DNA of 64,000 nt from Mytilisepta virgata. Its lineage: Eukaryota; Mollusca; Bivalvia; Mytilida; Mytilidae. The stretch spans positions 2,356,001 through 2,420,000 of the forward strand of contig JAPWFG010000021.1 of NCBI GenBank assembly GCA_028015205.1, read 5' to 3'. The position numbers and the translations under genes are program-made. This document shows positions 29,101-42,600 of this stretch, in pieces. Every line of letters starts with the position of its first letter. Position 1 is the first letter of the stretch. The notes beneath the pieces are model-generated. The model was not told where the DNA came from. It searched no databases and saw only the letters and a list, made by a program, of their open reading frames with translations.

Positions 29101-30039
29101 TGTTACTTAGTGAGCTTGCAGGTGTTACTGTTACTTCGTGAGCTAGCAGGTGTTACTATTACTTAGCTAGCAGGTGTTACTGTTACTTAGTGAGCTAGCA
29201 GGTGTTATTGTTACTTAGTAAGCTTGCAGGTGTTACTGTTACTCCGTGAGCTAGCAGGTGTTACTGTTACTTAGCTAGCAGGTGTTACTGTTACTTAGTG
29301 AGCTAGCAGGTGTTACTGTTACTTAGTGAGCTTGAAGGTGTTACTGTTACTTAGTGAGCTAGCAGGTGCTATTGTTACTTAGTGAGCTAGCAGGTGTTAC
29401 TGTTACTTAGTGAGCTAGCAGGTGTTATTGTTACTTAGTGAGCTAGCAGGTGCTATTGTTACTTAGTGAGCTAGCAGGTGTTACTGTTACTTAGTGAGCT
29501 AGCAGGTGTTATTGTTACTTAGTGAGCTAGCAGGTGTTACTGTTACTTAGTGAGCTAGCAGGTGTTACTGTTACTTAGTGAGCTAACAGGTGCTATTGTT
29601 ACTTATGAGCTAGCAGGTGTTACTGTTACATAGTGAGCCAGCAGGTGTTATTGTTTCTTAGTGAGCTAGCAGGTGTTATTGTTACTTAGTGAGCTAGCAG
29701 GTGTTACTGTTACTTAGTGAGCTTGCAGGTGTTACTGTTACTTAGTGAGCTAGCAGGTGCTATTGTTACTTAGTGAACTAGCAGGTGTTACTGTTACTTA
29801 GTGAGCTAGCAGGTGTTATTGTTACTTAGTGAGCTAGCAGGTGTTACTGTTACTTAGTGAGCTAGCAGGTGTTACTGTTACTTAGTGAGCTTGCAGATGT
29901 TACTGTTACTTAGTGAGCTAGCAGGTGTTACTGTTACTTAGTGAGCTAGCAGGTGTTACTGTTACTTCGTGAGCTAGCATGTTAAAAATCTGGCACAGAG
30001 TGTCAGTCTACTACAACTTTATTATACCCCACGCAACGA

Positions 30040-30075
<36 letters not shown>

Positions 30076-30601
30076 CGTCTGTCCGTCAGTCCGTCCGTCC
30101 GTCAGTCCGTCCGTCCGTCGTGCCGTCCGTCAGTCCTGTTCTTGTCACTGCAACTCCTCTGTAACCGCTTGACGGATTGCTTTCATATTTAGTAGGATTG
30201 TTGGTTATGATGTGTATATGTGCATACTATACCACCATATTGATTGGATAATTTTTGTGGGAGTTGTGGGACTTAGACTATTTTCAGTTAAAATACCAAA
30301 GTATCATCTTGTCACTGCAACTCCTCTAAAACCGCTTAATGGATTGCTTTCATATTTGGTAGGATTGTTGGTCATGATGTGTAGATGTGCATACTTTACT
30401 GCCTTATTGATCCGATTAATTTTATTTCAGTTATTGGACTTAGACTATTTTCAGCTAAAAAAGCAAGTATCATCTTGTCACTGCAACTCCTCTGAAATCC
30501 CTTAATGGATTGCTTTCATATTTGGTAGGATGGTTGGTCATGATGTTTAGATGTGCATACTTTACTGCCTTATTGATCCAATTAATTATACCCCACGCAA
30601 T

Positions 30602-30638
<37 letters not shown>

Positions 30639-33600
30639 CGTCCGTCCGTCCGTCAGTCCTGTTTCTTGTCATCGCAACTCCTCTCAAACCACACAACAGA
30701 ATTTCACGAAACGTTTTTAGATAATAAGGACATACTATGTAGTTGTGCATATTGACAGGAAATTTTTATTCAATTTTTTTCCTAGGAGTTACACCCCTTT
30801 GAACTTATTTACTTTAATGTACTACTGCAACAGCTTGTCATCGCAACTCTTCTCAAACCACACAACAGAATTTCATGAAACCTTTTCAGATAATAAGGAC
30901 ATACTACGTAGATGTGCATATCGACAGGAAATTGCGATTCAATTTTTTTTCTAGGAGTTATGATCCTTTGAACTTATTTACTTTAATGTACTACTGCAAC
31001 AGTTTGTCATCGCAACTCCTCTCAAACCATACAACAGAATTTCATGAAACCTTTTCAGATAATAAGGACATACTACGTAGATGTGCATATCGACAGGAAA
31101 TTACGATTCAATTTTTTTTCCAGAAGTTACCCCCCTTTAAACTTATTTGCCTCACTAAACTATTACTGTTGACTCCTCTCGCTTGGAATTTAAATTTCCC
31201 AGCATGCTGCCATTCAAATTAGGATAAATATGTGAAGATAAGCATTTGATTGAGTTCATTTTACTTGTGAAGTGAGATTTTGTTTCTCCAGTGACAATAT
31301 GAAGACGTGGGGTATGTGAGCGTGCTCACAAAGGTTCTTTAATATTCATATCTCATTCTGATATGCATGTAATAACTGCCAATAATCAGTCCAATCACTG
31401 TGTAGACTTTTGACGGGTGAAGATAAGGATTTACTGACCTTTCTTTATTTGTACACTTCACTTAATGTCAGTACATTTTAATTTCAGCAATCCATTGACT
31501 GGTTTCCAGCGATTTTTGAACTTACTTTGTACACATGACTGGAAGATGTCACCACTTATTGTAAACTTAAATTCAGAACTGAAAGGTATGGCAAGTCTTG
31601 ATATGTTTATCCACAGTTATGACATGTGTAATGAGAAATGTTTTTGGCTAGTTTCTTTTGTGGATATTATTTTTCATGATCTAGTGAAGTTTCTCTGTTT
31701 GAAAAGTAACTGAAGTTTACTCTCTTGTTATTTTCTAGTTGAACACAATGATATATGTATTTCATTGTATACTTATATATGTGGTTCCTTTGTACCAACA
31801 AAAACTACAAAAATAGGTACTGTAAATTCAGAAATTATTGTATGCATTTATTATTTTAAATGTTAGTTAATAGGCAAAATAAAAAATTTGAGTTTTGATT
31901 TAGGTATATCTATCCTTTAGTCATCACTTGGCAACAGTCTGTCCATTCACTTTTCACATTTTAATCTTCTCCTCTGAAACCACTTAGCCAAATAGAAATA
32001 AACTTCTCAGGAAGCATCTAATTCCTTTATAAAGTATGCTCATTTTGTCCCAATCAGACAACAAACATGGCCACCATGGGCAATTGTTGTTTCTGATTGG
32101 CTGAGTTTTCAAAAACCTTCTCCTCTGAAACTGCTTGGCCAAACTTGATAGGAAGCATATATGGGAGATCCTTTATAAAGTTTCCTCATTTCGTCCCGAT
32201 CGGACTACAAATATAGCCGCCATCGTTTCTGATGGGCTGATATATAAAAATCTTCACCTCTGAAATCGCTTGATCAAATGGAAAGAAACTTGACAGGAAG
32301 CATCTATGGGAGGTTCTTTACAAATTTTCCTGATTTTGTCCCAATTGGGGAACAAACATGGCTGTCATGGGCAATTCTTGTTTCTCATTGGTTGATTGAA
32401 AAAAATTTTTTCTGTGGAACTGCTTGGCCAAAACTGTCAGCCAAACTTGACATGAATAATCTATGGAAAGTCTTTTATGAAATTATTTTTTTTTCATCCT
32501 GATTGGACAACAAACATTGCTGCCATTGGCATTTCTTTCTGATTGGCTGATATAAAGAAATCTGAAAACCGTTTGGCCAATTGTAACGAAACTTGACAGG
32601 AAGCATCTGTTGGAGGCTTTTTGCAATGTTTCCTCAGATTGTCCAGATCAGGTAACAAACATGGCTGCCATGAGCAATTCTTGTTTCTGAATGGTTGATT
32701 TATTTAAGAAAAATTTTTTTCTCTGAAACTGTTGGGCCAAATAGAGCCAAACTTGACAGAAAGTGTCTATGGAAGGTCCTTTATCCCTCATTTTGTTCCA
32801 ATCAAAAAACAAACATGGATGCCTCATACAATTCTTGTTTTCTGATTTAAAAAAATCTTTTCCTCTGAAAGAAACAGCGTGTTTACACCATAGGCATGAT
32901 CTATGCAGTGGTCTATTAAAAAAGAAAGAGACAAATTAAAATACTCCTTCTATTTTAGTGACAAAATATCACCCTTCAGTGAGACATTTGAACAGGATTA
33001 ATTAAAAAACATTGACATATTATTTGCCAAGAAGTATACACATCCAGTGTACTTACTAGACCACCAGTAATAAGGTATAAAAGAAATAAAAACCTAGGCG
33101 AACTACTGAATAAAGTAGGTTCAATCGCCAGACCTATTATATACCAATTTAAAACAAATTAAATTGTACAGAACTGAAAACTACAAAAGTTCAAACAGAA
33201 ATATATTTTCAAGAGAAGACCTCTGATGAGGGTAGTCCCTGGTTCTTAAACGATATGCTCGCGTGGAGTCAGGGAGCAATTATGCTAACTTATAACAAAT
33301 TCTACAGAACCGCAAAATTGCTTGAAACCAAACATGGCCTGAATGATCCTAATATTCATAAGGTGCTGACCAAGTGTTTTTACTTTGGTGCCAATCCCTC
33401 AGTCAAGATGGCCACGACCAAAGAACTTAGGTTAACATAAGACACTATGGGAAATACATGCAAAAATCTTCTGGAGAACTGCTGTATTTTAGAATATGTT
33501 GACTTGTAATTAGAAGGACCTTGATGCAGAAAAATTTGGTCCCTACGAGGCTTACCACACTTCATAATGATGGGGAGAAGTGACTTCTCTCTTTGAGGTA

Positions 33601-36600
33601 CATGTACATCAATAAAGACGGCTTTCATGCCAGGTGACCAATACAGGATCAGCCCTCTGAGCCTCTAGTTTACAATAATTAACACATCGCAGTCATTTCT
33701 GATTTAAAAGTATCCTATTAAATATATTGTGTGTCACCCATCATTCGGCAACTGGTTTCTTCATGTAGAACTCTGTTATTTATTATGATTCTGTACATTT
33801 CATATAAGAATTAAGTATATAATTCTGTATATTTCAAATTACAATTAAGTATGTTCCAAAAGTCATCATGGTTCAGACTGATGGAAACAAAACTTACACA
33901 TATTCAGCAAAGTCAACCTTGTTTGTACTGACATCATATTTTATGTTAAAATCAATGGATTGTACAAAAAAAATGGAAAATCTGCTCTCATAATTTTTGT
34001 CTTGCCTGTGACGAAAAGTCGCAGAGGCGAGATATGGGTATTACTTCCCGGCAGCGGCAAGCGCGGCGTAAACTTTTGTAAAACTTTAATAACTTTGTAC
34101 ATGTAATACCTACAATTATGATTTATGGTCCACAAGGTAGCTTATCGTATAAGGTTTGCCGCAATACTTGTCTTGTGACCCTGACCTCATTTTCATGGTT
34201 CACTGACTTAGTAAACATGAATTTAAATTCTGCGTCCAAGTTTCGTGGTTAAATCCATTTCTCAGCAACTGTAATACCTAGGCCAACCATATTTGGTCTA
34301 TAGATAGTTCTTAGTTGGTACATGCCAGTCTGACACCTGGCTTGGGACCTTGACCTCAATTTCATGCTCATGTGACTTTGTCACTTTTTCGTGGTAAAGT
34401 CCATTTCTCAGAAACTGTAATACCTAGACCCACCGTATTTGGTCAATAGATAGTTCTTGGTGGGGGCATGTCAGTCTGACACCTGCCTTTTGATCTTGAT
34501 CTCAATTTCATGGTTGAGTGACCTGCATCACATTTTTGTGGTTAAGTCCATTACTCAGAAACATGGATACCTACACCCACCATATTTGGTCAATAGATAG
34601 TTCTTGGTGGGTACATGTCAGTCTGACACTGGCTTTGGACCTTGACCTCAATTTCATGCTTGATTAACTTTGTCATTTTTTCGTTGTTAAGTCCATTTCT
34701 CAGAAACTGTAATACCTAGGCCAACCATAATTGGTCTATAGATAGTTCTTGGTGGGTACATGCCAGTCTGACATTTATCTCTGGACCTTGACCTCAATTT
34801 CATGGTTGAATGACTTTCATCCAATTTTCTTGATGAAGTCCATTTTTCAACAACTGTAATACCTAGATCTACTGTATTTGGTCTATTGACAGTTCTTGGT
34901 GGCAACATGCCAGTCTGACACTTATCTCTGGACCTTGACCTCAATTTCATGGTTTTTTCTTCAGCAACTGTAATACCTAGACACATCTTTATTTTGTCTC
35001 TAGATAGTTCTTAGTGGCTACATGGAAGTCTGATACCTGTCTCTGGACTTTGACCTCAGTTGCATGCATGAGTAACTTTGTCACATTTTCGAGATTAGAT
35101 CCATTTCTCAGTAACTTTAATACCTAGACCCACCATATTTGGTCAATAGATAGTTCTTAGTGGATACATGTTGGTATAACAGCTGCCTTTTGACCTTGAC
35201 CTAAATTTCTTTTGCAAAATGTCGGGTATCAGATAATCATTATTCTGTGTCCATGTGCATCCTCAGGCGAGACATGCAGTGTGTCCACTGTTGTTTTTAA
35301 CCAAGCCTTGGGAAAGACAATAAGTAGGTAGAATACTTCTCTTTACATTTATTTGAAATAAATATTTGAAATATTTGTGAAAAACAACTTGCAGTTGTAA
35401 AAAAGACACACAGTAGGTGTAAATATTTGTAAAAATTTCTGATATCTAATATCTATCGGTTCCAAGGTAAAAGAAATAATTAGAAACATTTAGGTTTGTA
35501 CTAAATTACATTAAATATAAAAAAAGGAGAACAAATTTTTAAATTATTGTTTGTCTTTGTAAAGCCTCAATATAATGAAGGGAGTGTTAATTTTTTGTTT
35601 TATAGATATCAGTTTAGAATATTTGACTTTGTCAAATATTTATTTGTAATATTTTTTTTATAGGAGAGGATTATTCAGAAATCAATTCCAAATTTGCCAA
35701 GTTGAGGTCAGGTTTGCCTTTAATGTTTATAGCTACACCAAACGACAGATTTCAGTCTATCTGGACCAAGAAACAGCCTACAGCTATGATACTTCAGAGA
35801 CTTGTAGCACTAGGCAGGGAATGTTTAAATGTACTGGAAACTAAAATGGAAGAGACTTCAGTTTCGGATTTTAAGGTTTGTTCGCAATGATAGTCTGATA
35901 AATTCTACAAAATTAGAATTGACATGATTGTTATACAGATTAATTATTGAACTGAAATATATTTTTACTGTAAACATTCTTTTATAATTTGAAGATTTGT
36001 ATTTGATGAACAATAAAATGTATATGTACTGTTTTTTTGTGATTTCAGCAAATATTCCGACCACAAATGGAAGATTTTAATTTACTGATACATCTGAAAC
36101 TAAAACAGATCCCATGTCAGCTTATGGCAGTTGACAGAGTTAAAGGTGTATTTACTCCAACACTTGGAGATTATTTGGAAGAGCATTATAAGAAATGTCT
36201 ACCTGTGTATGACTTTGATCCTGTTCAGAGATATTTGCATGAAATTAAGGTATGGACTGTATTTAAGTATTGTTTTATCTCAGTTCAGATAAAAAGGTAA
36301 GTTGTTTTGTTTCTGATTTGTCAAATTAGAACAAGACCAATTAGATGTCTGGACCTGCATCACATGTAAGAGAATTTTTAGCATCCACTGTTGTCAGTTT
36401 CCATAAGACTTAAAGTTATCTACCATTGTAAGATTTATCGTTGAATGTAGTAGGTTATTCTATATTGATCTTATTAGCAAAAAATCAGTTTTATTTTATT
36501 TATTTCTCAAATCACCCCAAAAATGGAGGTGTACATATACAATTAAATCAGAATAATTGTGTAAAATTTCACAAATGTCAGGTGAAAGGTGTTGGAGTCA

Positions 36601-39600
36601 GATTACACAAACTAGGTACCCTTCAAACATGATGTGCCTAAAAAGACTAAGTTCAACAAATGTTAAACTTAACCAAATCACCCGAAAAGGGAATCTTCAA
36701 TGTGTTCAAAATAAGTGTGAAATATTTTCAGAAGTTTTGGGTTAATGGTGTTGGAGTTTCAGATTAAATAAACTAGGTACTAGGCACATAGAATTACTAT
36801 AAAGTTCAACAAATGATAAATTTGACAAATTTTTCTCAAATCACTCCATCTTCAAAGTGCAGAATAAGAGTGCAATATTTCAGAAGTGCTGGGTTTTTGG
36901 TATTGAAGTTCAGATTACACAAATTAGGTACCCTGTGGTGTGACTGATGGATAGATGGAATGACCTGACTCTTAGACCTGCTTCTGACTTTGGTGAAAAA
37001 AAAACCTCATGATCAAAGAGAGTGACACTGCAGGACAGAATGAAAATGTTCTTTTGAAGTTTCCTAATTTTTTCTAGATTAGACAATTTACCTATCGGTC
37101 ACAGCAAATACTTATTCTTATTGGTTAAATCTGAGGAGGGATTATAACATATCAGGGCCTTAATTCTTAAAAAGTGATTGCCATGTATTGGAGGGTAATT
37201 ATGAAGTTTTCCTTATTTTCTCCATGCAAGACTTATAACTTGGCAACCATGATCAATTTTAATTTTGGTTGGTAAATTATTTTATTTGATATACATTTGT
37301 AAGTTAATATATTCTGTGTAACTCCCATTATCTTTGACAAATCTTATTATAATACAACAGAAAATAATACTGTGCAGCATTGATTAAATTGATTAAATTT
37401 TGGATAGTATTTATTATTACTAAATATAAATATTTCTGAACATTAAATTGTGACAGAATCATGAATTTTATGAACGACAATTTTGTTTTACCAATGGGGT
37501 ACAAATAGTTTTGTTTATCAAGATAATTTCTTAAACAATTTTAATTATATGGAGCTGGAGTATCTCTTAAGAGAGGAAAAATACAAAAAAGTATTACAGT
37601 AAGTAGTTTGAGATACACAATGGTATTAGAGTTTTTTAAGTGCAAGATTTCATTGTATGTTGAAATTCAGTGCAATGCTGAAGGAATCATGAATGAAAAG
37701 ATGATATCCCATAGGGTTTACATCAAATCATAGGAGTACAAATGTACGACATTTAAATATCAAACTCACAGTTTAAAATCTATATTTTAAGGAGCTGCAT
37801 GGAGATATAGCTTTATTTTTCCATGATAAATATGGTGGAAATGTAATTGGTGTCCTGTTAAATCCACAGGGATTCCAGCACAAAGACTTTAAGGTATGGC
37901 ATACCCAGGTACTTAGAAATGAAAAAGCCATTTTAGCTCACCTGGCCTATAGGCCATGTGAGTTTATGTCATCACTTTGGGTCTGTCCGTCATCTGTAAA
38001 CTTTTCACATTTTGCTTTTCTCCTCTGAAACTACTTGGCAGATTGTAACCAAACTTGGTAGGAATGATATATGGAAGGACCTCTACAAAATATCCAACGG
38101 TTGGAGGAACAACATGGCCACCAGAGGCCATCTTTGATTTTTATTGGCCAATTTTCAAAAATCTCCTCTGAAACTACATGATGAAATGTTTTGAAACTTT
38201 GCAGGATTGATGACATCAATACCCTCCACAAACAGTCAAATTTTGGTTGAGATTCATTTGCTCAACTGACAGCTGTGGCTCTTCAAAGTTTCCATTGAAA
38301 CAATAAGAGAAAGGACTTTTATGTCATTTGCTCAGTAACAAGTGACAATTGTAACCAAAGTTGGCGAGATTGATGTATGGAAGGATCATTATTAAATTTT
38401 CACCTTTGGTTTCGTATGGATGAATAACATGGCTGCCAAAGGCCATCTTTGATTTTGATTGGCCAATTTTCAAAAATCTAGACTCTGAAACTACATTATG
38501 AAATGTTTTGAAACTTTGTAGGATTATTGACAACTATACCCTGTACAAACGATCCACTTTTGGTTGAAATTCATCCACTTAACCAACGCCTGCGGCTTTT
38601 CATAGTTTCCATTGAAACCATAAGAGAAAGGACTTTTATGTCATTTGCTCAGGAACTAATGGGTAGATTGTAACCAAAGTTGGCAGGAATGATGTATGGA
38701 AGGACCTCTACCAACTTTCAAACTTTGGTTCCAGTTGCATGAACAACATGGCTGCCGGTAGCCATCTGATGTTTATTGGGCAATTTTCAAAAATCTTCTC
38801 CTCTGAATCTACTTTATGAAATGTTTTGAAACTTTGCAGGATTGATGACATATATACCCTCTTTTTGTTAAGAATCACCCACTCAACATATGGCTGCGGC
38901 TTTTCATAGTTTCTATTGAAACCATAAGAGAAAGGACTTGTATGTCATTTTCTCAGGAACTGATGGGCAGATTGTAACAAAAGTTGGCAGGAATGATGTA
39001 TGGAAGGACCTCTACCTTTGGTTTCTGTTGGATGAACAACATGGCTGCCAGTGGCCATCTTTGATTTTGATTGGCCAATTTTCAAAAATCTGCTTTGAAA
39101 TTACATTATTAAATGTTAAAAGCCTTGTAGATACAAAAGAGCTTACATTTTATTTTGGCCTAATAAAAGCCAGGTGAGCCTCTAGTTGTCAAAAAAAGAT
39201 AAACAACGGGTTATTTAATGTTTCATTAAGGATATTTCTCATATTTTGATTGACTCTGAACCAAATTTCAATATTTAGGATTTCATTCAGCGTTATCAAA
39301 TTTTAGTATGGCTCAGCTGAACTGCGGAAAAACTACATGTACACTGAACCGCAAAAGAAACGTCGCACAAAATGACATGTTCACATACATTTATTTCAAA
39401 GTGACATTTATATATTTTAAATTAATTTTTACAAAATTTAATGAATGATTTACAGTCTTTTGGTTACAATGTTCACAAAAACGTCACAATTGTTGCAACG
39501 TCACATGTTTTCAATGCTGTGCTCCCACGTCCGTTAATAACGTGTATGTCCTCCACCGGCACCAATTACTGCGGCACATCTTCGGTACATGGAGTTGATG

Positions 39601-42600
39601 AGCCGATTAATAAACGCCATCGGAATACGTGCCCATACTCTCTGAAACGCTTGTGAAAGTTCAGCTGCAGTTGTCGGACTTGGCTGCTCATTATTCAACC
39701 GTCTTTGAACTTTGTCCCATAAATGTTCAATAGGGTTTAAATCTGGACTCAAAGCCGGCCAATCTATAACATTAATGTTATTCTGCTGTAGGAAGTCTCT
39801 TGTGGCTCTTGCGGTATGTGCACGTTCATTGTCCTGTTGGAAAGTCTTGTTTTGATGACGTGCGAAATGGGGCTGAACATGGGGTGTCAAGACTTGGTCG
39901 ATGTAACGGGCAGCTGTTACGCCATTTCCTCTGCCTGGGCCAAGGTTCTGAAAGATGACTGGACCAAGTTTAACGTTAAGGCCGATTCCACCCCATACCA
40001 TGATGCTAGGTCCTCCCCACGCGTCTGTTTCCAGAATGCAGCTGTCTTCGTAACGTTCCCCGCGTCTTCTCCACACTCTGGTTCTGCCATCGGCTGTTGA
40101 AATGCAGTAACGGCTTTCGTCAGAGAAGATGATGTTACGCCATTGTCGATTTCGCCAATTCTGTCGCTGAGTGGCCCACTGAAGACGAGCTTGACGGTGT
40201 CGAGGAGTAAGAATAGGTCCTCTTGCTGGACGGCGACATCTCATGTTTCTAGCAGCTAATCGCCGACGAACCGTATCATCACTTATGGGTCGTCCATGTG
40301 TTCCAACCGTGTTTCTGGCAGTTTCGGCAGCTGGGGTGAACCGATTCATCAAATGGTGACGAACAATGCCTCTATTCTGTCTAGGGGTAGTGACTTGGGG
40401 TCTACCACTCCGTGGACGGTCATTTGTGCTGTTTGTTGCATTTTTCCATGTCCGTAGACGTTCAATTGTTCGAACAGCACAGTTGAAGTTGTTGGCAATA
40501 ACTCTGGCAGATTGCCCAGCATCCAATCGACCAATGGCCTGTTCTCTCTGTTGTGGAGTCAGACGTGGCATAGCTTCTGTGTCAACACTGATACTAACAC
40601 TCTTTAATTTTCTCCGGCCTTTTATACCCATAAAGGAGCAAGAATTTCACGAACATTTAAGATTTAAGAAAAATTACCGCCAAGTGTGTCCCACGAGCGG
40701 TTTTAGGTACAGTCGCTCTACGATATCAACTGAAAATTATTCAACCGAAAATTTAATTCACAGGTAATTTAATCTTACCTGGTGATGTAATCGTAATACT
40801 GATTATATAAAAATCATTAATTAATATTTATTTTGAATTTTGCTAACATTTTGAAAAAGCGACGTTTCTTTTGCGGTTCAGTATATTAACATACCATCAG
40901 TGTACACATGTAAGCCAAGTGTGATGCGACTAGATCACTGACATTTGCAAGTAAATGTATTTTGCTTCTTTTGGTGACTGATTTTAAAAAATGAACATTA
41001 CAACACACAGTGTATCAAACTGCATGCTGAAATAAGACCAAAACTTTAGTGGAAAGATCGTTAGAGGTTCCCCTCTCAGTAGTATGTTTGGACCATTAAA
41101 ACTTCTGTTACTAAAAAATAAAAAGCAGCAAGAAAGATGATTTAAAAATCTAATCATTTTGTATTTAATAGATTGGTTTTTATACGACCGCAAAATTTTT
41201 GCCATCGTATATTGGTATGATGTTGTCGTCGTTGTCGTCCGGCGTCCGAAGACATTTGGTTTTCGCACTATAACTTTAGTATAAGTTAATAGAAATCTGT
41301 GAAATTTAAACACAAGGTTTATGACCACAAAAGGAAGGTTGGGATTGTTTTTGGGAGTTTTGTTCCCAACAGTTTAGGAATTAGGGGCTAAAAAGGGCCC
41401 AATAAGCTTTTTTCTTGGTTTTTGCACAATAACTTTAGTATAAGTAAATAGAAATCTATGAAATTTAAACACAAGGTTTATGACCACAAAAGGAAGGTTG
41501 GGATTGATTTTGGGAGTTTTGGTCCCAACAGTTTAGGAATTAGGGGCCAAAAGGGTCCAAAATTAAACTTTGTTTGATTTCATCGAAAATTGAACTATTG
41601 GGGTTCTTTGATATGCCGAATCTAACTGTGTATTTAGATTCTTAATTTTTGGTCCCGTTTTCAAATTGGTCTACATTAAGGTCCAAAGGGTCCAAAAATA
41701 AACTTAGTTTGATTTTAACAAAAATTGAATTCTTGGAGTTCTTTGATATGCTGAATCTAAACATGTACTTAGTTTTTTTTATTATGGGCCCAGTTTTCAA
41801 GTTGGTCCAAATCAGGGTCCAAAATTAAACTTTGTTTGATCCATGACTATGATGTCATTTTCTATTTTAATATGTTTATGGTGTATTTAAATGGGCTGTT
41901 ATGGTTGCAAAGTATAAAGAAATGAGGGGGGGAATTTGAAAACAAAATTTAGGGGGGGTAAATGAGAAATTGGGGAGGGGCAATTTTTTTCTCATTTCAT
42001 ATTTCATAAATTAAAAAGAAAATTTCAAATTTTTTTTAGCAAAAAAAGGGTGGGGGGAGGGGGTTACAATAAATTTTATTGTTTTTGGGGTTTTTTTTGG
42101 GAGGGGGGGGTCAATGTGCAACTTCATAGTGTATTGCACAAAAACTAAAAAAGGGGTATATTATTTTTTTTTGGGGGGGGGGCAATTCTCCACAGCATAT
42201 TGTATTGCACAAGAAGCAAAAAATTGAATATAAATTCAAATCATATGACCAATTCTAAGTTCTTTGATTTCAGTTATTCTGTGTCAGAAACCTATTATGT
42301 GTCAAATATTTCAAGAAATTTTGAATTGCACAGTATTGCGCAATAGCAAGAAATTGATATGTGTGCCAAATTTTAAATTGGTTATTTCTGATTTATATAT
42401 AAAAACAAATAATACTGATATGGTTTGAATAGGTAAATTAAAAATTTTTAAGTTCTTAGACAACATTCATTCTGTGTCAGAAACCTATGCTGTGTCAAAT
42501 ATTTATTCACAATCCAAATTCAGTATTGTATGAAGCTTGAATGTTGTGTTCATAATTGCCCCAACTATTCAGGGTTCGACATCTGCGGTCGTATCTAGCT

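Noticed and set aside
30212..31222. Several 70-115-residue frames as a gene family
   Set aside because: They are translations of the tandem units and the CCGT run (PSVRPSVRQS) of a palindrome-headed repeat.
34687..34986. 99-residue antisense frame with internal repeats
   Set aside because: Translation of about 150-bp tandem units of the TCTCGCC-type element; no conserved domain.
41935..42190. G-rich tracts as a regulatory G-quadruplex cluster
   Set aside because: They lie inside the TACGACCGC repeat and look like expanded G runs; possible quadruplexes, but no evidence of function.
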